Both the position numbers and the translations under genes were made by a program. Below are positions 18,772 through 27,242 of a stretch of 64,000 nt of DNA, piece by piece. Below the pieces are notes generated by a model. The model had not been told where the DNA came from. It searched no databases and saw only the letters and a list, made by a program, of their open reading frames with translations. Source of the DNA: Paraburkholderia metrosideri (lineage in GTDB: Bacteria; Pseudomonadota; Gammaproteobacteria; Burkholderiales; Burkholderiaceae); assembly GCF_904848625.1 (NCBI RefSeq), contig NZ_CAJHCP010000008.1, positions 62,001-126,000 of the forward strand, given 5' to 3'. The number at the start of each line of letters is the position of its first letter. The first letter of the stretch is position 1.

Positions 18772-19506
18772 TCAGGTGCGCAATTCAGCGACGAAGTCGT
18801 AGTAATCGTCGCGGCAATAGGTGTCGGTCAGCTCGATTGCACGCTGGTCGGCGCTATAGCCGATACGGGTAATGACAAGCAGCGCGGTGCGCGGTTCGAT
18901 GTCCATTAACGATGCGATCTCGCTCGACGCATTGACCGCGCGGAAATGCTGCAACGCGCGCACGACAGCGGCGCCGCGTTGCTCCAGATAGCTGTAAAGC
19001 GACACGCCGATGGCCTGCGGATCGGGCACGATCGCCGCCGGGAGCGCCGAATGCTCGACCGCCATGACGATGCCGTCCGCGCGACGCAGCCGCCGCAGAC
19101 TCGCCACCGCCGCGCCCGGCGACAGCCCGAGGTGCACCAGCTCGTCGCGGTTGGCGGCGCGAATATTGCGCTCGATCCACACCGAATCCGGCCGGAATCC
19201 GCGTTGCTGCATCTTCTTCGTGAAACCGGTGAGGCGCGACAGCGGATCTTCGACCCGCGGCGTGATGAAGCTGCCCGCGCCCCGCGCCCGCCGGATCAGG
19301 CCTTGCTCGACCAGTAGCTCGATGGCTTTGCGCGCGGTGATGCGCGACACGCCAATCGCATCCGACAGCGTGCGCTCCGACGGCAGCGCTTCACCCGCCG
19401 ACCACACGCCACAGTGGATCGCCGTCGCAAGATTGCGCGCGAGCTGCAAATACAGCGGCGTGACGTTGCGAGCGTCAGGCATCAGTGCGGACCAGCGAGT
19501 TTCCAT
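18772..19506 (-). CDS. nagQ: GntR/HutC-family regulator of GlcNAc use (NagQ/NagR/DasR-like)
   Basis: The 244-residue protein has an N-terminal winged helix (PLYLQLARNLATAIHCGVWSAG, LPSERTLSDAIGVSRITARKA) and a C-terminal UTRA ligand-binding domain ending in a LTDTYCRDDYYDFVAEL stretch typical of HutC-type regulators. Its position at the head of the nag cluster suggests it represses these genes until an amino-sugar phosphate is present, as DasR and NagR do. A double inverted repeat directly upstream is the likely operator. The ligand is inferred, not seen. Confidence 0.88.
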   Translation of the reverse strand: METRWSALMPDARNVTPLYLQLARNLATAIHCGVWSAGEALPSERTLSDAIGVSRITARKAIELLVEQGLIRRARGAGSFITPRVEDPLSRLTGFTKKMQQRGFRPDSVWIERNIRAANRDELVHLGLSPGAAVASLRRLRRADGIVMAVEHSALPAAIVPDPQAIGVSLYSYLEQRGAAVVRALQHFRAVNASSEIASLMDIEPRTALLVITRIGYSADQRAIELTDTYCRDDYYDFVAELRT

Positions 19507-19561
19507 GGGGCTCCGGGGGTCGGTGAGAAAAGGCCGGCCTACGAAAAATGAGAGCCCATTA

Positions 19562-19608
19562 TATAACCAACATAATACCAGTCAATCAACTGGTTACATG
19601 CTGGTATA
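19562..19608. promoter_or_regulatory. Probable GntR operator with nested inverted half-sites
   Basis: Half-sites TATAACCA and AATACCAG are followed by the opposite-strand half-sites CTGGTTA and CTGGTATA, giving a nested inverted arrangement with the core ACCAGT-N6-ACTGGT at 19577-19594. TGGT/ACCA half-sites are the pattern recognised by NagR/DasR-type regulators. It lies 56 bp upstream of the regulator start, suiting autoregulation of the nag operon. Confidence 0.65.
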
Positions 19609-19610
19609 GG

Positions 19611-19900
19611 CGACCGCAAAGCCTTACGGGATAAGGCTTAGAGAGGCTTAGGAGTGCGTTGGGGGCGGCATTTCCGGGGTAAGGATTTACCCGTATCAGG
19701 GCTTTTGAAAGATACCTGTGGGTGCTCTACGAATGCGGCGAGTCCCGGACCGTGCGTCACGGCTAATACCTTTCTAGCACCAGTGGGTCCCACCGGTATT
19801 CCGAGTGGGACCGCCGCTTTGCCCGCGTGGCTTTGTCAAAAAGTTTCGTTCAAATATAGTGCTGTGTACCAAGCCATAACAATTCCCCGGGGAGCAGCCT
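19611..19900. other. Intergenic region with a hairpin
   Basis: No coding sequence is supported. A perfect 8-bp inverted repeat GGTCCCAC/GTGGGACC (19786-19812, 11-base loop) lies 88 bp before the MarR-GNAT gene; it has no T-tract, so it could be an operator or leader structure. The promoter of the plus-strand gene must lie here but is not evident. Confidence 0.45.
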
Positions 19901-20827
19901 TTGTCCGATTCCGAGGCGCTACGACGTGCTCAGGCCGTCCGCCATTTCAACCGCTTCTACACCCAGCATATTGGAGTGCTGCACGAGCATCTGGCCAAAA
20001 GCGAGTTTTCGCTGACGGAGGTGCGTGTACTGCATGAGCTTTTTCGCGGACGCGCGCAGACGGCGTCGGTGCTGGGGCGAGCCCTCGGTCTTGACAGTGG
20101 TTATCTCAGCCGGCTGCTCACCAGCTTCGAACGACGCAACCTGATTACACGCCGCCCGTCCGAGCTGGACGCGCGGCAGTCGCTGATCGCGCTCACCGAG
20201 CTTGGCCATGCGGCCTATGGGCCGCTAGACACAGCCGCTATCGAAGAGGTGTCCGCGGTGCTCGACGGCCTCACGACGCTGTCGCAGGAACGATTGATTT
20301 CGGCGATGCAGGTGATCGAGCGGCTGCTCGGCGGCAAACCCAGGCACGAACTGGTCACGCTCCGGCAACCGCGCGCGGGCGAATGCGGGTGGCTGGTGCA
20401 ACGGCAGGCACAGTGGTTCGCAGCGGAATTCGGCTGGGATCGATCGTTCGAGGGATTGCTCGCGCGGATCGTCGCCGACTACACGTTGCGCAACGATCCG
20501 GTGCGCGAGATGTGCTGGGTCGCCGAACAGGACGGGATGGTGGTCGGCTCGGTGTGCGTCGTGGCTGTATCGACGACCGTCGCGGGCATGCGCCTGCTGT
20601 GGGTCGAGCCGGACGTGCAGCGACTGGGCATCGGCACGCAACTGGTCAGCGAATGCGTGCGATTCGCGAAGCGGGCGGGTTATACGACACTCACGCTGAC
20701 CACGGCCAGCATGTTGGGTGAGCCGCGACGGCTATGCGAGCGCGCCGGTTTCCGGCTCGCCGGTACAACGGCTGAACGCCGTTTCGGCAAGGATCTGACG
20801 ATCGAAAGGTGGGAGTTGAATCTGTAG
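19901..20827 (+). CDS. MarR-GNAT fusion: helix-turn-helix regulator with N-acetyltransferase domain
   Basis: The 308-residue protein joins a MarR-type winged helix (about 5-145; FSLTEVRVLHELF, LDSGYLSRLLTSFERRNLI) to a GNAT acetyltransferase domain (about 155-308; the acetyl-CoA loop is in VEPDVQRLGIGTQLVSECVRFAKRAGY, cut here to VQRLGIGTQLVSE). Such fusions are widespread in proteobacteria and their substrates are mostly unknown. The start is a TTG at 19901 with a GGGGAG ribosome binding site eight bases upstream; it has no nearby ATG alternative that keeps the domain. It converges on the MetQ gene with a short gap. Confidence 0.9.
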   Translation: MSDSEALRRAQAVRHFNRFYTQHIGVLHEHLAKSEFSLTEVRVLHELFRGRAQTASVLGRALGLDSGYLSRLLTSFERRNLITRRPSELDARQSLIALTELGHAAYGPLDTAAIEEVSAVLDGLTTLSQERLISAMQVIERLLGGKPRHELVTLRQPRAGECGWLVQRQAQWFAAEFGWDRSFEGLLARIVADYTLRNDPVREMCWVAEQDGMVVGSVCVVAVSTTVAGMRLLWVEPDVQRLGIGTQLVSECVRFAKRAGYTTLTLTTASMLGEPRRLCERAGFRLAGTTAERRFGKDLTIERWELNL

Positions 20828-20889
20828 CTTGAAGAGCAGGCCCGACGCGGACATGACGCCGCGCGAGCCTCGCTTTTGTCACACGTCGG

Positions 20890-21702
20890 TTAGAACGACG
20901 GCACCATCGAACCCTTGAACTGCGTCTTGATGAACTGGCGCACGTCTTCCGACTGGTAAGCGGCGACCAGCTTCTTGACCCACGGCTTGTCCTTGTCCTG
21001 CGCACGCACGGCGATCAGGTTTGCGTACGGGCTGTGGATGTCTTCCAGCGCGATTGCGTCTTTGGTCGGCTGCAGGCCGGCGGCGAGCGCGAAGTTCGTG
21101 TTGATCACGGCGGCGTCGACGTCTGCCAGCGTGCGCGGCAATTGCGCGGCGTCGAGTTCGACGAACTTGATCTTCTTCGGATTTTCCGCGACGTCGAGCG
21201 GCGTGGCGTTATTGCCGCCCGTGCCTGCACCTGCGTTCAGCTTGATCAGACCAAGCGATTGCAGCAACAGCAGCGCACGGTTCTCATTCGACGGATCGTT
21301 CGGCACTGCGACCTTCGCGCCTTGCGGCAGGTCCTTCAGCGACTTCAGCTTCTTCGAATAGACGCCGAGCGGCGAGATGTACGTGAGACCCGCATTGACG
21401 AGCTTGTAGCCGCGTTGCTTGATCTGGCTATCGAGGTACGGCTGATGCTGGAAGCTGTTCGCGTCGAGGTCGCCTGCGTCGAGCGCGGCGTTCGGCTGCA
21501 CGTAGTCGTTGAATTCGATGACCTTCACGTTCAGGCCTTCGCGCTTCGCCACTTTCGTGACGACTTCCCAGATCTGCGCATCCGGGCCGCCAATGGTGCC
21601 GACCTTGATCACTTTGTCGTCGGCGTGTGCGCCGAAGCTGGTGAAAATCGCCGCGCCGGCGATCACTGCCGAGAGGGCTTTGAGAATGTTTCTGCGCTGC
21701 AT
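20890..21702 (-). CDS. metQ: MetQ/NlpA-family methionine-type ABC transporter substrate-binding protein
   Basis: The 270-residue protein has a clear N-terminal export signal (MQRRNILKALSAVIAGAAIF, cleavage likely after the Ala in AHA-DD) and the NlpA/MetQ fold signatures IKVGTIGGPDAQIWE, VKVIEFNDYVQPN, VAVPNDPSNENRALLLLQ and VINTNFA. These proteins deliver methionine or related compounds to MetNI. Most MetQ proteins are lipoproteins, but no lipobox cysteine is present here, so it should be free in the periplasm. No metN or metI is adjacent, so the cognate permease is encoded elsewhere. Confidence 0.9.
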   Translation of the reverse strand: MQRRNILKALSAVIAGAAIFTSFGAHADDKVIKVGTIGGPDAQIWEVVTKVAKREGLNVKVIEFNDYVQPNAALDAGDLDANSFQHQPYLDSQIKQRGYKLVNAGLTYISPLGVYSKKLKSLKDLPQGAKVAVPNDPSNENRALLLLQSLGLIKLNAGAGTGGNNATPLDVAENPKKIKFVELDAAQLPRTLADVDAAVINTNFALAAGLQPTKDAIALEDIHSPYANLIAVRAQDKDKPWVKKLVAAYQSEDVRQFIKTQFKGSMVPSF

Positions 21703-22037
21703 GGTGTTTCTCGCTGTTTCTGGTTGATGCTCTGATCGATGTCAGATTCTGGTGGAAGCCGGCGGCGGTTTCGCCGCAAGGCAGATGCCCCGCCAACTGA
21801 GCCCTAAATGGTCTCATATGCCCGGCGGGATGGGAAATACCCCTATCGCATATGGGTATGCGTATGAGCACCCGGGTCGAGTGGCGCGTGAGCGAATTTC
21901 TCCATGACGGGTTTGCGTTGCGCGATATCTGGCGTTGCAAACCGGTTGTGCACGCAATAAAGCGTCGTCTGACAGATAATTGGAAACCGTGGCCGCGCCC
22001 CTATCAGTGGCCCAGCCAATTGCCTTCGAGAACGACC
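21703..22037. other. Divergent intergenic region, metQ and yciI-like gene
   Basis: No gene is supported. A small inverted repeat CGCATA-TGGG-TATGCG occurs at 21847-21862 and may be an operator. I see no riboswitch-like structure for metQ. Confidence 0.4.
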
Positions 22038-22328
22038 ATGTACGTCATCAACATCACTTACACCGCACCGCTCGACCGTATCGACGACGCGCTGGAAGCG
22101 CATCGCGCGTTCCTGGCCAAACACTTCGAAGCAGGTGTATTCGTGGCCGCCGGGCCGAAACTGCCGCGCGACGGTGGAATTATTCTGGCGGTGCGCATCG
22201 AGCGGGACAGGCTCGACGCGATTCTCGCCACCGATCCGTTCGTCGTCCAGAAGCTCGCGCATTACGACGTGACGGAGTTCAAGACGACGCGTCTCGCGCC
22301 CGGTTTGAATCTGCCGATACCGGATTGA
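22038..22328 (+). CDS. YciI-family protein
   Basis: The 96-residue protein begins MYVINITYTAPLDRIDDALE and has the YciI/YCII dimeric alpha-beta barrel pattern, including HRAFLAKHFEAGVFVAAGP and ATDPFVVQKLAHYDVTEF, where the conserved His-Asp pair of the family is found. Biochemical roles in the family vary, so none is assigned. The upstream open frame is disregarded because the family begins at this ATG. A hairpin terminator follows. Confidence 0.88.
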   Translation: MYVINITYTAPLDRIDDALEAHRAFLAKHFEAGVFVAAGPKLPRDGGIILAVRIERDRLDAILATDPFVVQKLAHYDVTEFKTTRLAPGLNLPIPD

Positions 22329-22351
22329 GGGTTACGACGACCTGAATTGAA

Positions 22352-22390
22352 AATGGGCGCGTGATTGCATCACGCGCCCATTTGCTTTTG
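22352..22390 (+). terminator. Terminator of the yciI-like gene
   Basis: ATGGGCGCGTGAT and ATCACGCGCCCAT form a 13-bp stem around a TGC loop, followed by a T-rich tail. Confidence 0.8.
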
Positions 22391-22399
22391 CCCCGAACG

Positions 22400-22491
22400 G
22401 TCAGTGGGTCAGTGGGTCAGTGGGTCAGTGGGTCAGTGGGTCAGTGGGTCAGTGGGTCAGTGGGTCAGTGGGTCAGTGGGTCAGTGGGTCA
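22400..22491. repeat. Octanucleotide tandem repeat (GTCAGTGG), 11.5 copies
   Basis: The 8-bp unit GTCAGTGG is repeated perfectly 11 times and ends with a half copy, five bases before the stop codon of the SCO gene. It lies between two convergent genes. Perfect identity suggests slippage, so the copy number probably varies between strains. Confidence 0.97.
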
Positions 22492-22496
22492 ATCGA

Positions 22497-23114
22497 TCAA
22501 TCGAGCAGCAGCTTGAAATCGTGCACCCAAGGCGTCGCGCCCTGACCATCACGTGCGAATAGACGCAGTTTGCCGTCCGTGTCGAACACGTAGCTCGCGG
22601 CCGTGTGATCCATCGTGTAGCTGTCGGGCGTCTTGCCCGGTACTTTCGCGTAGTAGACGCGGAAGTCTTTCGTGATCTTCGTGAGTTGCGCCTGATCGGC
22701 GGGTCGCAAGCCGACAAAAGTGGGATTGAACGCCGGCACGTATTGCGCGAGCAATTCCGGCGTATCGCGATCGGGATCGACGGTCACGAAGAGCACCTGA
22801 ACACGCTTCGCGTCTTCAGGCCCAAGTTGCTGCAATGCCTGCGACAGCTCGGCCATCGTGGTCGGGCAAACATCCGGGCAATGCGTGTAGCCGAAAAACA
22901 GCACCACTACCTTGCCCTTGTAATCCGCCATCGTGCGAATTTTGCCGGACGTGTCGGGAAGCGAAAAATCGCTGCCGAACTGCGTATTGCCGGTGATGTC
23001 GAGATTCGTGAAGGCTGGCGGCTGCTTGCCGCAACCTGCCACCAGCAACGCGCCGCCGAGCGCGCAAGCCAACACAGCAGCGCGCGCCACGCGCGCGAAG
23101 CGATTTTTGAGCAT
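22497..23114 (-). CDS. SCO1/SenC-family copper chaperone
   Basis: SCO proteins deliver copper to the CuA site of cytochrome c oxidase subunit II. The 205-residue product has a lipoprotein signal (hydrophobic stretch, lipobox LVAGC), the thioredoxin fold with copper-binding CPDVC inside VVVLFFGYTHCPDVCPTTM, and the distal His ligand in YTMDHTAASYVF. It is the last gene of the oxidase assembly cluster, just downstream of ctaB on the same strand. Confidence 0.94.
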   Translation of the reverse strand: MLKNRFARVARAAVLACALGGALLVAGCGKQPPAFTNLDITGNTQFGSDFSLPDTSGKIRTMADYKGKVVVLFFGYTHCPDVCPTTMAELSQALQQLGPEDAKRVQVLFVTVDPDRDTPELLAQYVPAFNPTFVGLRPADQAQLTKITKDFRVYYAKVPGKTPDSYTMDHTAASYVFDTDGKLRLFARDGQGATPWVHDFKLLLD

Positions 23115-23118
23115 GGTA

Positions 23119-24024
23119 TTACGCGCCGATCAAGGCACGCGCATAGTGGTCGATCAGCAGCGCGGCGAACAGCAGCGACAGATAGACGATCGAGTAACGA
23201 AACATTCTGCGCGCCAGATCGTCCGAATATTCCCGATAGATCTTCCACGCATAGGCGAGGAACACAGCACCCAACAACACGGCGGAGACCAGATACACCA
23301 CGCCGCTCATGCCGGAGATAAACGGCATGAGTGTGACCGCGTACAGGATCAGCGAATACAGCAGGATATGCAGACGCGTGTACTTCTCACCGTGCGTGTT
23401 CGGCAGCATGGGCAGACCGGCGTTTTCGTAGTCTTTGCGGCGATACAGTGCGAGCGCCCAGAAATGCGGCGGCGTCCACACGAAGATAATCAGCACGAGA
23501 ATCCATGCGTCGCCCGGCACGTGACCGGTGACTGCGGCCCAACCGAGCGCAGGCGGCATCGCGCCCGACGCGCCGCCGATCACGATGTTCTGCGGCGTGG
23601 CCGGCTTGAGCAACAGCGTGTAGATCACCGCGTAACCGACGAACGTGGCGATGGTGAGCCACATGGTCAGCGGATTGGCAAAGCGGTACAGCGTGTACAT
23701 GCCGAGCCCGCCAAGCACCGCCGAAAACAACAGAATTTGCGTGGTAGTGATTTCGCCGCGCGCCGACGGACGCCACGACGTGCGACGCATTTTCGCGTCG
23801 ATTTTCTGTTCAACCAGGCAATTGATTGCGAACGCGGCACCGGCGAGCAGCCAGATACCGACCGTGCCGCCGATCAGCACGGTCCACGGCACCATGCCTG
23901 GCGTAGAAAGAAACATGCCGATGACGGCGCAGAACACGGCGAGTTGCGTGACGCGCGGTTTCGTCAGGGCGATGTACTGGGAGACCCGGCTACCGGGTGT
24001 TTGGGAGAGTGTTGTGCTGTCCAT
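23119..24024 (-). CDS. ctaB: Protoheme IX farnesyltransferase (heme O synthase)
   Basis: CtaB attaches a farnesyl group to heme b, giving heme O, at the inner membrane. The 301-residue UbiA-superfamily protein begins its core with YIALTKPRVTQLAVF, has the first Asp-rich prenyl-binding motif NCLVEQKIDAKMRRT with the TSWRP segment, and about nine hydrophobic segments. The ATG at 24024 is used; a GTG three codons upstream is possible. It lies just after ctaA, whose product converts heme O to heme A. Confidence 0.95.
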   Translation of the reverse strand: MDSTTLSQTPGSRVSQYIALTKPRVTQLAVFCAVIGMFLSTPGMVPWTVLIGGTVGIWLLAGAAFAINCLVEQKIDAKMRRTSWRPSARGEITTTQILLFSAVLGGLGMYTLYRFANPLTMWLTIATFVGYAVIYTLLLKPATPQNIVIGGASGAMPPALGWAAVTGHVPGDAWILVLIIFVWTPPHFWALALYRRKDYENAGLPMLPNTHGEKYTRLHILLYSLILYAVTLMPFISGMSGVVYLVSAVLLGAVFLAYAWKIYREYSDDLARRMFRYSIVYLSLLFAALLIDHYARALIGA

Positions 24025-24029
24025 GGAGG

Positions 24030-25139
24030 TCACGCTGGCGCGGCGTCGCGCGCAGGGAGCGAGGCGCGGCCGGGACGGCTATAAGCGATCCGAAAGTTTA
24101 ACATAACGAGCAAAAGCAGCAGGATCGCGGCGCCACCATTGTGGGCGACCGCAATCGGCAGAGGCCATTGCAGGACGATGTTCGACAGTCCAGTGATGAA
24201 CTGGACAATCACCACCAGCAGCACGCCGCTTGCCGGCCGCCGCAGCGATTCGAAGCGGCGCAGCTTCAACGCGAGCCACGCCAGATAAGCCACGACGACG
24301 ATCGCAAACGTGCGGTGGGTCCAGTGGATCGCGACCAGTGCGTCCTGGGTGATCACGTCGCCGTCGCCGGTCATGCCGAGCGCACGCCACAGGTGGAAGC
24401 CGTGCGCGAAATCCATCGGCGGAATCCATTGGCCGTTGCAGGTCGGGAAGTCCGTGCACGCGAGCACCGCGTAATTCGTGCTGACCCAGCCGCCCAACGC
24501 GATTTGCGCGATCAGCAGGATCAGACCGGCGAGCGCCGCCACACGCCAGCGCGCAATTTCCGGCTCGAAAGCGGGCAGCGGGGTCAGCCGCGCGGCGAGC
24601 CAACCGAGCGTGCCGAGCAAGGCCAAGCCGAGTAACAGGTGCGTAGTCACGATGATGGGTTGCAGCTTCATCGTCACGGTCCATGCGCCGAACGCGCCTT
24701 GCACCAGAATCAGCAGCAGCAGCGAGGTCGGCCACCATGGCGACACATGCAACGGACGGCGCTTGATCCGGGCCGTCCACGCAATGATCGTCTGCGCGAT
24801 GATCAGTACGCCGATCGCCATCGCAAAGTAACGGTGGATCATCTCGATCCAGGCCTTCGCCATGCTGACGGGGCCGGTCGGCATCAGCTGATGCGCGGCC
24901 GAAATCGCCGCATGCGCGATAAACGGCGATGACGTGCCGTAGCACCCCGGCCAGTCCGGACAGCCAAGCCCGGAATCGGTGAGGCGCGTAAAGCCGCCGA
25001 ACATCACCAGATCGAGCGTGAGGAAAGTGGTCAGCCAGACCAGCTTGCGGAATTTGTTGTCGTCGGCTTTGACCCACACGTAGGACAGCGGCAACAACGC
25101 GATACACAGGCCGATCAAAGCCAGTTGCAGTACGAACAT
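24030..25139 (-). CDS. ctaA: Heme A synthase (CtaA/Cox15)
   Basis: CtaA oxidises the methyl group of heme O to make heme A for the aa3 oxidase. The 369-residue membrane protein carries RLTDSGLGCPDWPGCYG with a Cys pair, WIEMIHRYFAMAIGVL with a conserved His, and a second half with VAIHWTHRTFAIVV, the paired heme-ligand His regions of the family. The stop is only six bases from the ctaB start, consistent with an operon. Confidence 0.95.
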   Translation of the reverse strand: MFVLQLALIGLCIALLPLSYVWVKADDNKFRKLVWLTTFLTLDLVMFGGFTRLTDSGLGCPDWPGCYGTSSPFIAHAAISAAHQLMPTGPVSMAKAWIEMIHRYFAMAIGVLIIAQTIIAWTARIKRRPLHVSPWWPTSLLLLILVQGAFGAWTVTMKLQPIIVTTHLLLGLALLGTLGWLAARLTPLPAFEPEIARWRVAALAGLILLIAQIALGGWVSTNYAVLACTDFPTCNGQWIPPMDFAHGFHLWRALGMTGDGDVITQDALVAIHWTHRTFAIVVVAYLAWLALKLRRFESLRRPASGVLLVVIVQFITGLSNIVLQWPLPIAVAHNGGAAILLLLLVMLNFRIAYSRPGRASLPARDAAPA

Positions 25140-25161
25140 CTTTCTTACCCTGGTTGCGACA

Positions 25162-25824
25162 TCAGCCGATGCTCGACCATTTGAGCAGCCTGGTCACGTC
25201 GTTCTTGATCTTGCTCGGATTCGGATCTTTCGGAAAACGCATCATCAGATTGCCGTTCGGATCGACCATGTAGAGGTGGTCGGTAACGTTGGTGCCGCTG
25301 TCGGCAGGCAACCATGCCGATACCTGCGCCGGGTCGGCGACCAGCCTCCGAGTTTCGGGATAGGCGGTTTGTATCACGTCTGCGACCTTGTTGGCATCGG
25401 TGCGCAGCCACACTTCCACGACGCGCTCGCGTTCCGGCCCCTGGGCTGCGCGGATTTGCCGCATGAAGTAGAGCTTGGTCGCGCAAGCCTTGTCGCATGA
25501 ACTGCTGTCGACGGAAATCATCAGCCAGCGGCCGCGCAGCGTGGCCAGCTTCAGCGGTTTGCCGTCCTCACCGGTGACGACGAGCGAGTCCGGAATCGGC
25601 CGTTGCGGTTCGACCAGCGTGCCGTAGCTCGTGCTGCCACCGGTCGGCTTGATCACGTAGTACGTGAAATACGACACGACAATCGGCGCAGCGCCGATGA
25701 TCACCAGCAGCAGCAGAATCCAGCGGCCACTCTTCCACGAACCGGGGCCGTTGGGTTGACCGGGCATGGCTTTCGGCGCGGCGGGTTTGCGGGCTTGCGG
25801 CGAACGGGGGGATTGCGTCGACAC
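25162..25824 (-). CDS. Membrane-anchored SCO/thioredoxin-like protein of the oxidase cluster
   Basis: The 220-residue protein has a Pro/Ala-rich cytoplasmic start, one transmembrane helix (WILLLLVIIGAAPIVVSYF) and a periplasmic domain resembling the SCO/thioredoxin fold: KPLKLATLRGRWLMISVDSS, followed by CDKAC in the position of the SCO CxxxC motif, then HLYMVDPNGNLMMRFP. Proteins of this type sit between surf1 and ctaA in Burkholderiales. A role in copper or redox handling for the oxidase is inferred from CxxxC and position; no characterised function is known to me. Confidence 0.8.
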   Translation of the reverse strand: MSTQSPRSPQARKPAAPKAMPGQPNGPGSWKSGRWILLLLVIIGAAPIVVSYFTYYVIKPTGGSTSYGTLVEPQRPIPDSLVVTGEDGKPLKLATLRGRWLMISVDSSSCDKACATKLYFMRQIRAAQGPERERVVEVWLRTDANKVADVIQTAYPETRRLVADPAQVSAWLPADSGTNVTDHLYMVDPNGNLMMRFPKDPNPSKIKNDVTRLLKWSSIG

Positions 25825-25906
25825 TACAGGACCTCTTTCAGTGATTGCGCGGTGGGGTCGCCTTCTTCGCTAAGCAAATCTGGCGAACCACCGCATATGT
25901 GCTGCA

Positions 25907-26635
25907 TTACGCGCCCGGCGCGTGCTCTTGCGTTTGCTCTTTTCTGGCGGCGCGACGGGCGGCATACAGGCCGAAGAACAAAGCCGCCGCTGCCATGCCC
26001 CACCACTGGAACATGTAGCCGTAATTGCGCTCCACGCCGTTATCCGGTGCGGGCCAATCGCGCACCAGCTTGTCGCCGTCGTCGCTCAATTGCTGGATCA
26101 CGAACGGTTGCAGCGGCAGCCCGGTTTCGGCGGCATACGCTGCCGTATCGAGATTCTGGCGGATCAATTGATGCGCGGCCGAGCCGCCCTGCCCCAACTC
26201 GAATGCACGCGATGCATCGGCACGCACGATGCCTTCGATCTCGACCTCGCCTTGCGGCGTCGTATAGGGCGCGATGGTTTCGCGATTGCTCATATTGCGC
26301 GGCAGCCAGCCGCGATTGACCAGCACGTAACCGCCGTCGGCCAGTTTAAAAGGCATCACGACGTAAAAACCCGGCTGATCGTTATACGGACGATTATCCA
26401 GGTAGACGACCTTGTCCGCGACAAACGTGCCGCGCGCCTTCACGCGATGAAATTCGATGTCCTTCAGTTCGACCGCCGCGCTGCTCAATGGCTGCGCGGG
26501 CGCATTCTCGAACTGCGTGATGTGCGCCTCGAGCGCTTCCTTCTGATGTGCACGGTCGCGCTGCCAGAAACCGAGCCGCACCGTCACGACGATCACCAGC
26601 AGAATCAGCAGCGCGGGAATCAGGCGAATCTTCAT
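25907..26635 (-). CDS. SURF1-family oxidase assembly protein
   Basis: SURF1 (Shy1) proteins help insert heme A into cytochrome c oxidase. The 242-residue product has the family topology: a transmembrane helix at each end (LIPALLILLVIVVTVRLGFWQ and GYMFQWWGMAAAALFFGLYA) around a periplasmic domain. RLGFWQRDRA, VYLDNRPYNDQPGFYVVMPF, VLVNRGWLPR and the C-terminal NYGYMFQWW are SURF1 signatures. It is in the oxidase cluster downstream of ctaE. Confidence 0.94.
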   Translation of the reverse strand: MKIRLIPALLILLVIVVTVRLGFWQRDRAHQKEALEAHITQFENAPAQPLSSAAVELKDIEFHRVKARGTFVADKVVYLDNRPYNDQPGFYVVMPFKLADGGYVLVNRGWLPRNMSNRETIAPYTTPQGEVEIEGIVRADASRAFELGQGGSAAHQLIRQNLDTAAYAAETGLPLQPFVIQQLSDDGDKLVRDWPAPDNGVERNYGYMFQWWGMAAAALFFGLYAARRAARKEQTQEHAPGA

Positions 26636-26746
26636 CGAGCGCGCTCCGACGGTGCTTGTTCAGACGCCGGGAACCTGCGGCAAACGCCCGCATGCGGTGC
26701 GATAATAAACTTCTTGCCTCTGCGCTTTCTGATTTCAGCCAGCTCC

Positions 26747-26956
26747 ATGCACATTCTCGTTCCCATTGCCTTCGTCCTGATCATCGCCAGCATGGTGTCG
26801 GCGCTGTATTTCATGATGCATGACAAGGGCAAAACCAAACGGATGGTCTGGTCGCTCGCCACGCGGGTGGGTCTGTCGATCTCGCTGTTCCTGTTTATCC
26901 TCTTTGCTCACTGGATGGGCTGGATTCAATCGACCGGTATTCCTTACGGACGTTGA
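26747..26956 (+). CDS. Twin transmembrane protein (DUF2909)
   Basis: The 69-residue protein has two predicted membrane helices (ILVPIAFVLIIASMVSALYF and LSISLFLFILFAHWMGWI) joined by a basic loop. It matches the DUF2909 twin transmembrane family found in oxidase gene clusters of beta-proteobacteria. It is the only plus-strand gene in the cta cluster, and its longer upstream open frame is antisense to surf1. Function unknown; an assembly role is a guess from position. Confidence 0.83.
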   Translation: MHILVPIAFVLIIASMVSALYFMMHDKGKTKRMVWSLATRVGLSISLFLFILFAHWMGWIQSTGIPYGR

Positions 26957-27242
26957 GTCAGGTGGAAAAAACGTCGCGCCGGTGACCAGCCGCATTGGTT
27001 GGCGTTTGTCGGTGCGATCGGCGACCACCGCCGATTTACCGCCGGCCGCGGACTGATCACCGCTTCCTGCCTCCGCTTCCTGCCCCACCCGACCCGCCAA
27101 ACAAAACGCCGCCCTGACAGGGTCGAGGGCGGCGCTGCTTTCATCCTTGTCTACTGCTTGCTGCGCACATTGCCCCGAAGGACGTTGCGCGAAGAACGGC
27201 CCCGCTCGATCCGGATAGCCGGTCGGCGCAGACCAGACTGCG

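Noticed and set aside
22400..22491. CRISPR-like array
   Set aside because: The 8-bp units are contiguous with no spacers, so this is a simple tandem repeat.
22365..22562. Open frame translating the octanucleotide repeat (VGQWVSGS repeats)
   Set aside because: Exists only because the repeat has no stop codon; overlaps a terminator and the end of sco.
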